DNA of 64,000 nucleotides from Microbacterium murale (GTDB taxonomy: Bacteria; Actinomycetota; Actinomycetes; Actinomycetales; Microbacteriaceae): positions 1,798,001 through 1,862,000 of the forward strand of contig NZ_JAUSXK010000001.1 in NCBI RefSeq assembly GCF_030815955.1, written 5' to 3'. This document shows, one piece after another, positions 8,226 to 17,144 of this stretch (its first letter is position 1; every line of letters begins with the position of its first letter). Made by a program: the position numbers and the translations under genes. Under the pieces are notes generated by a model. It did no database searches and was not told the DNA's origin. It saw only the letters and a program-made list of their open reading frames with translations.

Positions 8226-8241
8226 ATCGAATCGATTCGAT
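8226..8241. promoter_or_regulatory. LacI-type operator palindrome
   Basis: ATCGAATCGATTCGAT is a perfect 16-bp palindrome with the central CG typical of LacI/GalR operators. It lies in the 58-bp gap between the MFS gene and the divergent LacI gene, where a bound repressor could control both promoters. Confidence 0.8.
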
Positions 8242-8272
8242 TTCTGGAAATGGTCGGGGTTATCCTCAGAGC

Positions 8273-9349
8273 ATGACATCGTCCTCTGCCCTGTCCCCCG
8301 CACCGCGTCGGGCGACGCTTGCGGACGTCGCCCGTGCGGCGAGCGTGTCGACGTCCACGGCATCCGTCGTCTTCAGCGGCAGGACGAAGGTTTCGGATGC
8401 CACACGCGAGCGTGTGCTCGCCGCGGCGGCCGATCTCGGTTACGCCGGGCCGGACCCGCGCGCGGCGTCACTTCGACGCGGGCGCAGTGGCATCGTCGCC
8501 GTCGTGCTCGAAGGCCACCTGCGCGCTGCGTTCCTCGATCCGGTGACGATTCCGATGATGGATGGGCTCACCGACGGCCTTGCCTCACTCGGCGCCGGAG
8601 TGCTGTTGCTGCGTGACGAGCCGGGGGACGGAGAGGCCCCGGCGTTGACCTCGGCGCCGGTCGATGCCGTCGTGCTGATCGGATGCTCCGGACGAACTCG
8701 GGCGTCACTGGAGATCGTGCGCAGTAGAGGGATCCCGGTCGTCGTGATCGAAGGCGATGCGGGGGAGGGGATCCCGCGGATCACGCTCGACAACCGTGAG
8801 GCGGCGGCCGAGGTCGCCCGGCATGTGAAGGGCCTCGGTCATGAGCGCGTCGCCGCCGTGACTCTGCCGCTGGACAGCGATCGCGTCCGCGGTCGGATCA
8901 CCGAGGACCGTCTGGAGCGCGCCACGATCGACGTCACGCTGGAGAGACTGGCCGGCGCGCGGGACGTCTTCCCTGGGCTGCCTGCGATCTCTGCCGGAAG
9001 CAGCTCGATAGACGACGGTCTGATCGCAGGTCGCGCACTGCTCAGCGATCCCACCACCAGACCCACCGCGATCCTCGCGCAGAGCGATCTTCTCGCGGCC
9101 GGCGTGATCCGCGCGGGGGAAGACCTCGGCTTGCGCGTGCCGGACGACCTCAGCGTCGCCGGATTCGACGGGATCAGAGTCGATGGCATCGGTCCCCACA
9201 TGCTCACGACCATGGTGCAGCCCGCCGTGGAGAAGGGCAGAGCGGCGGGGGAGCAGGTCGCGCGGATGCTGCGCGGCGAGCCGTCGGCGTCCTTGCACTT
9301 CACCTGCCGCTTCCGTGCGGGGACGACGACGGCGGCTCCCGCGATCTGA
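8273..9349 (+). CDS. LacI-family transcriptional regulator
   Basis: This 358-residue protein has the LacI helix-turn-helix at residues 14-36 (ATLADVARAASVSTSTASVV), a hinge helix region, then a periplasmic-binding-protein-like ligand domain ending in the standard FDGIRVDGI and TTMVQPAVEKGRAAGE segments. It probably binds the ATCGAATCGATTCGAT palindrome just upstream, represses the divergent MFS transporter and autoregulates. The ligand is unknown but usually is a sugar. The ATG at 8273 is well placed for the family, with a short disordered N-terminal tail. Confidence 0.92.
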   Translation: MTSSSALSPAPRRATLADVARAASVSTSTASVVFSGRTKVSDATRERVLAAAADLGYAGPDPRAASLRRGRSGIVAVVLEGHLRAAFLDPVTIPMMDGLTDGLASLGAGVLLLRDEPGDGEAPALTSAPVDAVVLIGCSGRTRASLEIVRSRGIPVVVIEGDAGEGIPRITLDNREAAAEVARHVKGLGHERVAAVTLPLDSDRVRGRITEDRLERATIDVTLERLAGARDVFPGLPAISAGSSSIDDGLIAGRALLSDPTTRPTAILAQSDLLAAGVIRAGEDLGLRVPDDLSVAGFDGIRVDGIGPHMLTTMVQPAVEKGRAAGEQVARMLRGEPSASLHFTCRFRAGTTTAAPAI

Positions 9350-9409
9350 CTCGCGTCCTTAACCGCCTGCGCTGCAGGCAGATCTGCTGTGCCCTCGCAC
9401 TTGTAACAC

Positions 9410-9460
9410 AGGCGTAATTCAGGTTTAATAAGCTGGTTATGTAACCTGGTAGCGTTACTC
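9410..9460 (+). promoter_or_regulatory. Candidate ROK operator/promoter of the sugar operon
   Basis: The 132-bp gap before the ROK gene holds an AT-rich stretch unusual for this window, including GTAATTCAGGTTTAATAAG and the dyad GGTTATGTAACC at 9435-9446. ROK regulators often bind such dyads and regulate their own operon. The exact promoter boxes cannot be assigned with confidence. Confidence 0.45.
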
Positions 9461-9481
9461 CCGCACACATCTGAAGGCAGG

Positions 9482-10657
9482 ATGCACATGAACACACTCG
9501 GGCCGGCGAACATCCGCCACGCGAACGCGCTCGCATGCATCGATGCCTTCCGCTCCGTGGAGGAGCCACTGTCGATCAGCGACATCGCCGCGCGAACGGG
9601 GCTGTCACGCCCGACGATCGAATCGGTCATCTCGGGATTCGAGGCACGAGGTCTCGTCGCGGAGGCCGCTGCTGCCGAGGCCGCCAGCAGCGGAGGACGG
9701 CCGGCCCGACGCTATGCGCTGGAGTCGACGAGCTCTGTCGTCGCGGGGATCGATGCAGGGCCGCGGAACGTGCGCGTCCTGATCGCCGATCTGCGGGGAC
9801 GCATCATCGCCCGCGCGACGAAGGTCATCGACGGAGCGCCGACATCCGATGAGCGTCTGGCGATCGTAACCGCCGTGACCGCTGACGCGCTGCAGCGCAG
9901 CGGCGTCTCTGCCGCGAACCTGCAGGCCGCCTGCATCGCGGTCTCGGGCATCGTGGGCGAATCCGGACGCCTGATCAACAGCTTCGCCGTCCCGGAGTGG
10001 AACGGCGTAGCGATCGCCGAGCACATCGCCGACAGCTACGACTGCGTCGCCGTGCTCGAGAACGACATCAAGCTCGCCGCCTACGCCGAGCACAACATGG
10101 GCGCAGCCCACGACGTCGACAACATCCTCTTCATCCAGATCGGCAATCGGATCTCGCTGTCGCAGACCTTCGATCGGCAGATCTTCCACGGCGCGCACCG
10201 CAGCGCGGGCGAGGTCAGCAGCCTCCGCGGCATGCACTGGACGAAGACATCGATCAAAGGCCAGCTCACCTGGCGCAGTGGCGAGACCGCTGAGCAGGTG
10301 TTCGCCAGGGCCTCGGCCGGTGACGAGACGGCATTGAGCGAGGTGGTGGCGTTCATCCGAGAAATAGCACCACTGCTCACCACCGTCAGCCTGGTCGTCG
10401 ATCCGGCACGGATCGTCGTCGGAGGCGGCTTGTCCCGCGCTGGAGACCTGTTCGTCGACATGCTGCGCGAGGAGATCCACCGGTTGATCGTGCTCGCGGA
10501 CAAGCCCGACGTGACGGCGTCGCCGCTGGGTTCGATCGGAGCTGCGACGGGCGCGCTCGCGCTGGCGTTCCAATTCGGTTCGGAGTCGCTGTTCGGCATC
10601 GCCGACGTCGCGGTGCCGGCGATCGTTCTCGACCGTGAGACGAGGGAGATCGCATGA
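9482..10657 (+). CDS. ROK-family transcriptional regulator heading a sugar operon
   Basis: An N-terminal winged helix-turn-helix (about residues 12-70, with LSISDIAARTGLSRPTIESV) is followed by an actin-like ROK domain. The ATP site usually written DxGGT reads IDAGPRNVRV here, and the ROK zinc motif CxCGxxGC is absent, so it should act as a sugar-responsive regulator and not as a kinase. The stop overlaps the next gene by ATGA, placing it first in the seven-gene operon to 17112. It probably autoregulates through the dyad upstream. Two in-frame ATGs (9482, 9488) are both plausible; the first is used. Confidence 0.88.
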   Translation: MHMNTLGPANIRHANALACIDAFRSVEEPLSISDIAARTGLSRPTIESVISGFEARGLVAEAAAAEAASSGGRPARRYALESTSSVVAGIDAGPRNVRVLIADLRGRIIARATKVIDGAPTSDERLAIVTAVTADALQRSGVSAANLQAACIAVSGIVGESGRLINSFAVPEWNGVAIAEHIADSYDCVAVLENDIKLAAYAEHNMGAAHDVDNILFIQIGNRISLSQTFDRQIFHGAHRSAGEVSSLRGMHWTKTSIKGQLTWRSGETAEQVFARASAGDETALSEVVAFIREIAPLLTTVSLVVDPARIVVGGGLSRAGDLFVDMLREEIHRLIVLADKPDVTASPLGSIGAATGALALAFQFGSESLFGIADVAVPAIVLDRETREIA

Positions 10658-11829
10658 CACTGCGGGTGGGAATCGTCGGGGTCGGTTCCAGAGCATCGAT
10701 CGGACGCTGGGTGGGTGGCGCGGAGACCGATGCGTTGCTCCTCGCAGCCGCAGACGTACGACCGTCGGCCGCGGAGCGCGCTCGTGAGCTGTTCGGGGAC
10801 GAAGTGTCGTTCGTCACCGATTACCGCGACTTCGCCGGTCTGTCTCTCGACGCGGCCATCGTGACGACGCCGGATGACGCGCACGCGGACGTCGCCGAAT
10901 TCCTGCTGCGCGCAGGAATCGCGGTGTACCTGGAGAAGCCGCTCGCCATCACGGTCGCCGATTGCGACCGCATCCTCACCGCAGCCCATGAGTCGGGCAG
11001 CAAGCTCTACATCGGGCACAACATGCGTCACATGAGCGTCGTGCGCACGCTCCGCGACATCATCGGCAGCGGTGCGATCGGCGAGGTGCGCGCGATCTGG
11101 TGTCGACATTTCGTCGGCAACGGCGGCGACTACTACTTCAAGGACTGGCACGCCGAGCGCGCTCGAGTGGGCAGCCTCCTCCTTCAGAAGGGCGCGCACG
11201 ACATCGACGTGATCCACTGGCTGGCCGGCGCCTACACCGAGCAGGTCACCGGCATGGGCGATCTGATGGTCTACGGCGACGTCACCTCTCGGCGCGACAA
11301 CTCCGACCGCTTGATGGGGGACTGGTTCAGTCACGAGAACTGGCCACCGGAGAGTCAGACCGATCTCAACCCGATCATCGACGTCGAAGACATCTCGATG
11401 ATCCAGATGCGCCTCGACAACGGGGTACTCGCGTCATATCAGCAGTGCCACTTCACGCCGGATTACTGGCGCAACTACACCGTCATCGGCACGCGCGGAC
11501 GCGCCGAGAACTTCGGCGACGCCGCCGGGGGAGTGGTGCGGGTGTGGAACAGGCGGCACGAATACCAGGAGCACGGTGATCTCGAGTATCCGATCGTCGG
11601 CGACGAGGAAGGCCACGGAGACGCTGATCAGCTCACGATGGCCGAATTCCTCCGATTCGTACGAGACGGCGGGATGACCGAGACATCTCCGATAGCCGCC
11701 AGACAAGCTGTCGCGACCGGCATCACCGCCGCCGAGTCGTTGCGGGACGGATCCGTGCCAAAAGCCATCGATCCGCTCCCATCCGAATTGCAGCACTACT
11801 TCGACAACCATCAGGTCCGCGAACGGTGA
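10654..11829 (+). CDS. Gfo/Idh/MocA-family oxidoreductase (1)
   Basis: The 391-residue protein has an N-terminal NAD(P) Rossmann motif (RVGIVGVGSRASIG), the family EKP motif in VYLEKPLAITVADC, and a C-terminal alpha/beta domain with the segment KGAHDIDVIHWLAG that supplies catalytic Lys/His-type residues. Such enzymes oxidise or reduce sugars, inositols and sugar acids using NAD(P). It contains a longer insertion (around YYFKDWHAERARVG) than the other two copies. It overlaps the ROK gene by ATGA and precedes the binding protein by 46 bases. The exact substrate cannot be read, but the neighbours indicate a carbohydrate. Confidence 0.9.
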   Translation: MTLRVGIVGVGSRASIGRWVGGAETDALLLAAADVRPSAAERARELFGDEVSFVTDYRDFAGLSLDAAIVTTPDDAHADVAEFLLRAGIAVYLEKPLAITVADCDRILTAAHESGSKLYIGHNMRHMSVVRTLRDIIGSGAIGEVRAIWCRHFVGNGGDYYFKDWHAERARVGSLLLQKGAHDIDVIHWLAGAYTEQVTGMGDLMVYGDVTSRRDNSDRLMGDWFSHENWPPESQTDLNPIIDVEDISMIQMRLDNGVLASYQQCHFTPDYWRNYTVIGTRGRAENFGDAAGGVVRVWNRRHEYQEHGDLEYPIVGDEEGHGDADQLTMAEFLRFVRDGGMTETSPIAARQAVATGITAAESLRDGSVPKAIDPLPSELQHYFDNHQVRER

Positions 11830-11875
11830 GCGTATTGCCCACCCGCGCGTACTCCGAACGATTGTGAGAATTCCC

Positions 11876-13168
11876 ATGCGGTTACTGCGAACAGGAATCG
11901 GCGTCGCCGCCGTGGCCCTCCTGCTGACGGGCTGCGCCTCGGGCGCGAACTCCGGCTCCGGCGAAGTCGACACCTCCCTGGATCCCGCTGACATCAGCGG
12001 TGAGATCTCCTATGCGATCTGGGACGTGAATCAGCAACCGGCGATGGAGGAGCTCATCGCCGACTTCAACAAGACGTATCCCGATGTGGACGTCTCCGTC
12101 GAGCTCACGGCCTACGCCCAGTACTTCACCAAGCTGCAGACACAGGGGTCTTCAGACACACTGCCCGACGTCTTCTGGATGAACGGCCCGAACTTCCAGC
12201 TCTTCGCCTCGAACGGACTGCTCGCTCCGGTGACGCCGCTCGAAGACGCCGGTCTCATCGACCCCGCGGACTACCCCGCCGCGATGAACGACATCTACAC
12301 GCTCGACGGCGTGCAGTACGCGGTGCCGAAGGACTTCGACACGATCGCGGTCTTCTACAACCGCGACATCTTCGCCCGCGCCGGCGTCGCCGAGCCCACC
12401 TCCGATTGGACCTGGGACGACTACCACGCCACCGCGAAGCAGATCAGCGACGCCCTCGCAGGCGAGGGCATCTTCGGTTCCGGCGACGGATTCGGCACGC
12501 AGGAGACGGTCTACCCCTCCATCCTCAGCAACGGCGGCACGATCATCGAAGACGGCGAATCGGGCTACGACAGCCCAGAGGCGATCGAGGCCCTGCAGTT
12601 CTGGACCGACATGGTGGCCGACGGCTCCATGCCCTCTCCCGCCCAGAATGCTGACACGACCGGGCTGCAGCGCTTCCTGAACGGTCAGGCGGGGATGCTC
12701 TGGACGGGCAACTGGCAGGTCTCCGGACTCCTCGAATCCCCGGTCGCGGATGACGTGACGGCCGTCGAGATACCGTTGGCGCCGTCCGGTGAGCGCGTGA
12801 CGGGTATCCACGGCATCGGCAACGCCATGAGCGCAAAGGCGGCAGACGACCCCGCAGCCCAGGCGTTCCTGGCGTACCTCGGATCCGAAGAGGCCGCTGT
12901 GATCCAGGCCGAACTCGGCGTCGCGAACCCCGCTTTCAACGGCACGCAGCAGACCTTCGTCGACTCCGTCCCCGAGTACAACCTGCAGATCTTCGAGGAC
13001 GCGGCGGCAGACTACTCGGTCGCGCATCCTGTCTCGCTGAACACCGGCGCGTGGAACAAGCTCGAGACGGATCTGCTGCCTGAGGCCTACTCGGGAGAGC
13101 GTCCGGTGGCCGAGGTCGCCAAGGACCTGGCTGAGCAGATGAATCAGGCCCTCGCCAAGGAGAAGTAG
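11876..13168 (+). CDS. Sugar ABC transporter substrate-binding lipoprotein
   Basis: A lipoprotein signal peptide (MRLLRTGIGVAAVALLLTGC, lipobox LLTGC) precedes a family 1 extracellular solute-binding protein of about 410 residues. The family pattern is visible in EISYAIWDVN, the PDVFWMNGPNFQLFASNGLL segment and GMLWTGNWQVSGLLESP. It should capture a sugar outside the membrane and deliver it to the two permeases that follow. The GTG at 11864 is a possible start, but the ATG at 11876 gives a proper signal peptide. The gap of 4 bases to the first permease supports one transcript. Confidence 0.92.
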   Translation: MRLLRTGIGVAAVALLLTGCASGANSGSGEVDTSLDPADISGEISYAIWDVNQQPAMEELIADFNKTYPDVDVSVELTAYAQYFTKLQTQGSSDTLPDVFWMNGPNFQLFASNGLLAPVTPLEDAGLIDPADYPAAMNDIYTLDGVQYAVPKDFDTIAVFYNRDIFARAGVAEPTSDWTWDDYHATAKQISDALAGEGIFGSGDGFGTQETVYPSILSNGGTIIEDGESGYDSPEAIEALQFWTDMVADGSMPSPAQNADTTGLQRFLNGQAGMLWTGNWQVSGLLESPVADDVTAVEIPLAPSGERVTGIHGIGNAMSAKAADDPAAQAFLAYLGSEEAAVIQAELGVANPAFNGTQQTFVDSVPEYNLQIFEDAAADYSVAHPVSLNTGAWNKLETDLLPEAYSGERPVAEVAKDLAEQMNQALAKEK

Positions 13169-13172
13169 GCCG

Positions 13173-14138
13173 ATGACCTCCGTGAGGAACGGGACGGATG
13201 TCGCTCTGGCATCCGTCCCCGGGGTCGGGGCGTCCTCCGTCCCCGGTCCGCGTGCGAAACGTCAGTCTCCGGACGGGTACTGGCCGTTGCTGTTCGTCCT
13301 GCCGCTGCTCATCGGCATCGGACTCTTCTACCTGTGGCCACTGCTGCAGTCCGCCTACTTCAGCTTCACCGAATGGGGAGTGTTCGGGGGGACGACGTGG
13401 ACGGGCTTGGACAACTACATCCGCCTTTTCAGCGATCCATCCGTGCTGCGCTCGATCCTCAACACGGTGATCTACACCCTGATCCTGCTGCTCGGCATCC
13501 CGATCGCCACCGTGTTCGCAAGCCTGCTGAATCGGCCAGGGCTGCGTTTCGCGATGCTGTACCGCACCTGCTTCTTCCTTCCCTATGTCGCCATGCCCAC
13601 CGCCATCTCGATGGTGTGGCGCATCATCTACAACCAGGAATACGGCATCATCAACTCGGCATTGCGAGTCGTGGGCATCGAGGGTCCTGCCTGGATCGCC
13701 ACCGAGTGGTTCGCTCTCGTCGCTGTCTCGATCCTGGGCTTGTGGATGTCGGTCGGCTTCAACATGATCATCCTGTCGGCGGGGCTGAAGGGCATTCCTT
13801 CCGAGCTCTACGAGGCATCGTCTCTCGATGGTGCATCACATGGCCGACAGTTCTTCTCGATCACCGTCCCGTTGCTGACGCCGTCGATCTTCTTCCTGTC
13901 GGTGATGACGCTCATCTCCGGTTTCCAGTTGTTCGACCTGCTCTACGCGCTTCTCGGGCCGACCAACCCGGTCATGCCGAAGACGCAGTCGCTCGTGTTC
14001 ATGTTCTACAACGCCGCCTTCCTCAGCAATGAGAAGGGTTACGCCTCGGCGATCGCGATGCTCGTTCTGCTCATCATCGCCGTGTGCACGTTCCTGCAGT
14101 TCAGGCTCCAGCGGAGGTGGGTCCACTATGTCGACTGA
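13173..14138 (+). CDS. Sugar ABC transporter permease (MalF-like)
   Basis: This 321-residue integral membrane protein has six predicted segments after a soluble N-terminus. It carries the EAA loop typical of binding-protein-dependent permeases (ELYEASSLDGASHGRQFFSITVP is the EAA-type region, around residues 210-232). It should pair with the next permease to form the channel of the importer. The start is well spaced after the binding-protein stop, with AAGGAG upstream. It overlaps the next gene by 11 bases. No ATPase gene is in the operon, so it likely shares an MsmX/MsiK-type ATPase encoded elsewhere. Confidence 0.92.
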   Translation: MTSVRNGTDVALASVPGVGASSVPGPRAKRQSPDGYWPLLFVLPLLIGIGLFYLWPLLQSAYFSFTEWGVFGGTTWTGLDNYIRLFSDPSVLRSILNTVIYTLILLLGIPIATVFASLLNRPGLRFAMLYRTCFFLPYVAMPTAISMVWRIIYNQEYGIINSALRVVGIEGPAWIATEWFALVAVSILGLWMSVGFNMIILSAGLKGIPSELYEASSLDGASHGRQFFSITVPLLTPSIFFLSVMTLISGFQLFDLLYALLGPTNPVMPKTQSLVFMFYNAAFLSNEKGYASAIAMLVLLIIAVCTFLQFRLQRRWVHYVD

Positions 14139-15012
14139 GGCGCTTCTGACCTCTGCCATGTCGCCCGCCGCTCGGCGACGGGTGAAACGAGACGGCAGTC
14201 ACTGGGGTGCGCACACCGTGCTCATCCTCGCGTCGCTGCTGATGCTCTTCCCGTTCCTCTGGCAGATCAAGCTCTCGATCTCGACAGAAGCCGAGATCAT
14301 GGCCGTGCCGCCGAACTTCTGGCCATCGAGCCTGGAGTGGGAGAACTACGCCGAGGTGTTCAAGCGGCTGCCGTTCCTCAGTCAGTTCTGGGTGTCGATC
14401 GCCATCACCGCGCTGCGCACACTCGGACAGGTCGTACTCTGCTCGATGGCCGGATACGCGTTCGCTCGGATGCAGTTCCGGTTCAAGGGCCTGCTGCTCG
14501 GACTCGTGCTGTCGATCCTGATGGTGCCGGGACAGGTCTACCTGATCCCGCAGTATCAGATCATCCAGAGCCTCGGGCTGCTGGACACCATCTTCGGCAT
14601 CGCTCTGCCGGGTCTGTTCAGTGCCTTCGGCACCTTCCTGATGGTGCAGTTCTTCAGAACGATGCCGGCCGAACTCGAACAGGCCGCGCGCCTGGACGGG
14701 TGCAACAGCTGGCAGATCTTCTGGCGCGTGATGCTGCCGCTTGCGAAACCCGGCATCGTGTCGCTCGCGATCATCACGATCCTCGCATCGTGGAACGACC
14801 TGTTGTGGCCCCTCGTCGTCGCGAGCTCGCCGGAGAACATGCCGCTCTCCGTGGGACTCGCCACACTGCAGGGCTATCGCTCCAGCATCCACACCGGCGT
14901 GCTCATGGCGGCATCGCTGCTCGCGATGGCCCCCGTGCTCATCTCGTTCATCATCCTGCAACGTCGTGTCGTCGAAGGCATCGCCTCCTTCTTCTTCTCC
15001 GGCCTGAAATAG
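14128..15012 (+). CDS. Sugar ABC transporter permease (MalG-like)
   Basis: The 294-residue protein begins MSTEALLTSAMSPAARRR and then has six membrane segments with the carbohydrate-permease EAA loop ELEQAARLDGCNSWQIFWRV. The open frame extends upstream into the previous permease, but 14128 is chosen because it has GCGGAGGTGG upstream at proper spacing and matches family length. It is the second membrane subunit of the importer. The next gene starts 10 bases after its stop. Confidence 0.92.
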   Translation: MSTEALLTSAMSPAARRRVKRDGSHWGAHTVLILASLLMLFPFLWQIKLSISTEAEIMAVPPNFWPSSLEWENYAEVFKRLPFLSQFWVSIAITALRTLGQVVLCSMAGYAFARMQFRFKGLLLGLVLSILMVPGQVYLIPQYQIIQSLGLLDTIFGIALPGLFSAFGTFLMVQFFRTMPAELEQAARLDGCNSWQIFWRVMLPLAKPGIVSLAIITILASWNDLLWPLVVASSPENMPLSVGLATLQGYRSSIHTGVLMAASLLAMAPVLISFIILQRRVVEGIASFFFSGLK

Positions 15013-15022
15013 AGAGTCGTTC

Positions 15023-16063
15023 ATGCGAAACCTGGAGCCCGTGGCATCCGAATCCACTCAACTCGTCGTCGGCCTCATCGGCGCCGGCGGAATCTCCCGA
15101 ATGCACGCCCCGGCGTGGAAGGCGCTCGGCGCGCACGTTCTCGTGCATTCCACCGACGGCGCGGAAGCACTCGCTGAGGAGTTCGATCTCGAAGCCGTGC
15201 AGTCGATGGCGGAGGTGCTCGAGCGTGCGACGATCATCGACATCGTGACGCCCACTGCCACACACGAAGGGATCGCGCTCGCCGCGATCGCCGCCGGCAA
15301 GGACATCGTGTGCGAGAAGCCGCTCACCCTCACCGCCCGATCCTCGCGTGCCGTCTTCGACGCGGCGAACGCGGCGGGGGTGCAGATCTTCCCTGCCCAT
15401 GTCGTGCGCTACACCGCCCCGTATGCTGCGGCGCATCACGCTGTCACCGCGGGACGGCTGGGACGTGTCGCTGTGGCGCGCTTCCATCGGGAGGGCTCGA
15501 GCCCTGCGATCGGCACCTGGTTCCAGGACGTGAAGCTCTCGGGCGGAGTGATCATGGACCTGATGCTGCACGACCTCGACCAGGCCCGTTGGATCTGCGG
15601 CGAAGTCGTCAGCGTCTATGCGGTGCAGAACCCATCCACGGTGGACGGCCTCATCCCGCCGTTCGTCTCCGCGCACGTCACTCTCACGCACCTGGGCGGC
15701 GCGATCTCGCACATCCATGCGACGTGGGGGGCGACCGGCACGATATTCAAGACCGGGTTCAGCATCGCAGGTGAGAAGGGCGTGCTGAAGTACTCGTCGC
15801 TGGAGAACAGCGGTCTGACTCTGGAGCTGCAGGGCATCGACGGGGCGAGCCTGACCATTCCCGAGACCCCGGTGCGGGAGAGTCCGTACCTCGAGGAGCT
15901 TCGCGAGTTCGCCGAGGCGTTCCGCGGCGGACCCGCTCCGCGCGTCAGCGCCGAGGACGGGGCGTTCGCCGTCTACCTGGCGGAGGCCGCACAACGGTCG
16001 CTCGACACAGGTCAGGTCGTCGTCATGTCGGAGTTCAGCACCCCGCAGGAGGAAGCAGCGTGA
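15023..16063 (+). CDS. Gfo/Idh/MocA-family oxidoreductase (2)
   Basis: The 346-residue protein carries the Rossmann motif VGLIGAGGISRMH (near residues 15-27), the EKP motif in DIVCEKPLTLTARSS and a substrate-domain segment GGVIMDLMLHDLDQARWICG with the expected His. It should oxidise a sugar or polyol delivered by the importer, with NAD(P). It overlaps the next paralogue by GTGA. It shares only the general family layout with the other two copies, so the three may act in sequence on one substrate and need not be redundant. The start is the only in-frame ATG before the Rossmann strand. Confidence 0.9.
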   Translation: MRNLEPVASESTQLVVGLIGAGGISRMHAPAWKALGAHVLVHSTDGAEALAEEFDLEAVQSMAEVLERATIIDIVTPTATHEGIALAAIAAGKDIVCEKPLTLTARSSRAVFDAANAAGVQIFPAHVVRYTAPYAAAHHAVTAGRLGRVAVARFHREGSSPAIGTWFQDVKLSGGVIMDLMLHDLDQARWICGEVVSVYAVQNPSTVDGLIPPFVSAHVTLTHLGGAISHIHATWGATGTIFKTGFSIAGEKGVLKYSSLENSGLTLELQGIDGASLTIPETPVRESPYLEELREFAEAFRGGPAPRVSAEDGAFAVYLAEAAQRSLDTGQVVVMSEFSTPQEEAA

Positions 16064-17112
16064 CCACCGCACACCCGATCAAGATCGCGATCGCCTCGTT
16101 CGCCCACATGCACGCCGCGGGCTACGCGAGGACGCTGCTCGGCATGCCGGGCGTATCGCTGCTCGCCAGCGACCCCGACGGGGCCACCGCCCCGGACGAC
16201 GCGCCTCGCGGCGCCGACCTCGCCGCCCAGATCGGCGTGCCCTATGTCGATGACTACGACGATCTCTTCGCGTGGGGCCCCGATGCCGTGATCGTCACCA
16301 CGGAGAACGCACGTCACCGTGCGATCGTGGAACGTGCGGCCGCCGAGGGCGTGCACGTGCTCTGCGAAAAGCCGATCGCCACGGAGATCGCCGATGCCGA
16401 AGCCATGATCGCTGCCTGCGCGGCCGCCGGGGTGATCCTGATGATCGCCTACCCTGTGCGGTTCGCTTCGCAGTTCACGGCGCTCCGCCAGCACCTCGAC
16501 GCCGGGGCGCTCGGCGAGCCGTTCGCGATCGTCGGGACGAACAACGGCAAGATCCCTACCGATTCCCGGCAATGGTTCACAGACCCGGCGCTCTCCGGTG
16601 GCGGCGCGATGGTCGACCACGTCGTGCACTGCGCCGACCTCATCGATGCGCTCACAGGCGGAATGCGAGCGCGCACGGTGTACGCGGCGGCGAACGGCAT
16701 CCTGCATTCGGAGAAGAACGTGGCGGCCGAGACCGGTGGCCTCGTGACGATCACATACGAGAGCGGCCTCATCGCCACGATCGATTGCTCGTGGAGCCAG
16801 CCGGACGCGGCATCGACATGGGGCGGACTGACACTGAAGGTGACGGGCACGAACGGATCGGTCGAGATCGAGCCGTTCGCCGAGCACATCGGCGGTGTCG
16901 GCGTCGACGGAGACATCCGCATCGGCTATGGAGCCGACATCGACGCGCTCCTGATCGACGAGTTCCTCGAGGCTGTCCGTCGCTCGGGCGCCGCGGTTCC
17001 CGGACGGGCTCCTCTCGCACCGCAGCCGGACGGCGCAGTGGGCATGCGCACGCTCGAGATCGTGGATGCTGCTCGTCGTTCCGCGCGCGCCGGCTCCCCG
17101 GTCGCGGTCTGA
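16060..17112 (+). CDS. Gfo/Idh/MocA-family oxidoreductase (3)
   Basis: This 350-residue paralogue has the EKP motif in VLCEKPIATEIADAEAM and the catalytic-domain segment GGGAMVDHVVHCADLIDALTG. Its N-terminal strand reads IKIAIASFAHMHAAGYA, lacking the classic GxGxxG, which suggests altered cofactor binding or a weak NAD(P) site. It starts with GTG after a good AGGAGG ribosome site and overlaps the upstream gene by GTGA. It is the last gene of the ROK operon, followed by a strong terminator. Confidence 0.88.
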   Translation: MTTAHPIKIAIASFAHMHAAGYARTLLGMPGVSLLASDPDGATAPDDAPRGADLAAQIGVPYVDDYDDLFAWGPDAVIVTTENARHRAIVERAAAEGVHVLCEKPIATEIADAEAMIAACAAAGVILMIAYPVRFASQFTALRQHLDAGALGEPFAIVGTNNGKIPTDSRQWFTDPALSGGGAMVDHVVHCADLIDALTGGMRARTVYAAANGILHSEKNVAAETGGLVTITYESGLIATIDCSWSQPDAASTWGGLTLKVTGTNGSVEIEPFAEHIGGVGVDGDIRIGYGADIDALLIDEFLEAVRRSGAAVPGRAPLAPQPDGAVGMRTLEIVDAARRSARAGSPVAV

Positions 17113-17114
17113 TG

Positions 17115-17144
17115 GACGGGGGGCGGCGTCTGCCGCCCCCCGTC
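17115..17144. terminator. Strong bidirectional terminator
   Basis: A perfect 13-bp stem (GACGGGGGGCGGC at 17115-17127 and GCCGCCCCCCGTC at 17132-17144) with loop GTCT fills the whole gap between the sugar operon and the converging membrane gene, whose stop begins at 17145. Confidence 0.85.
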
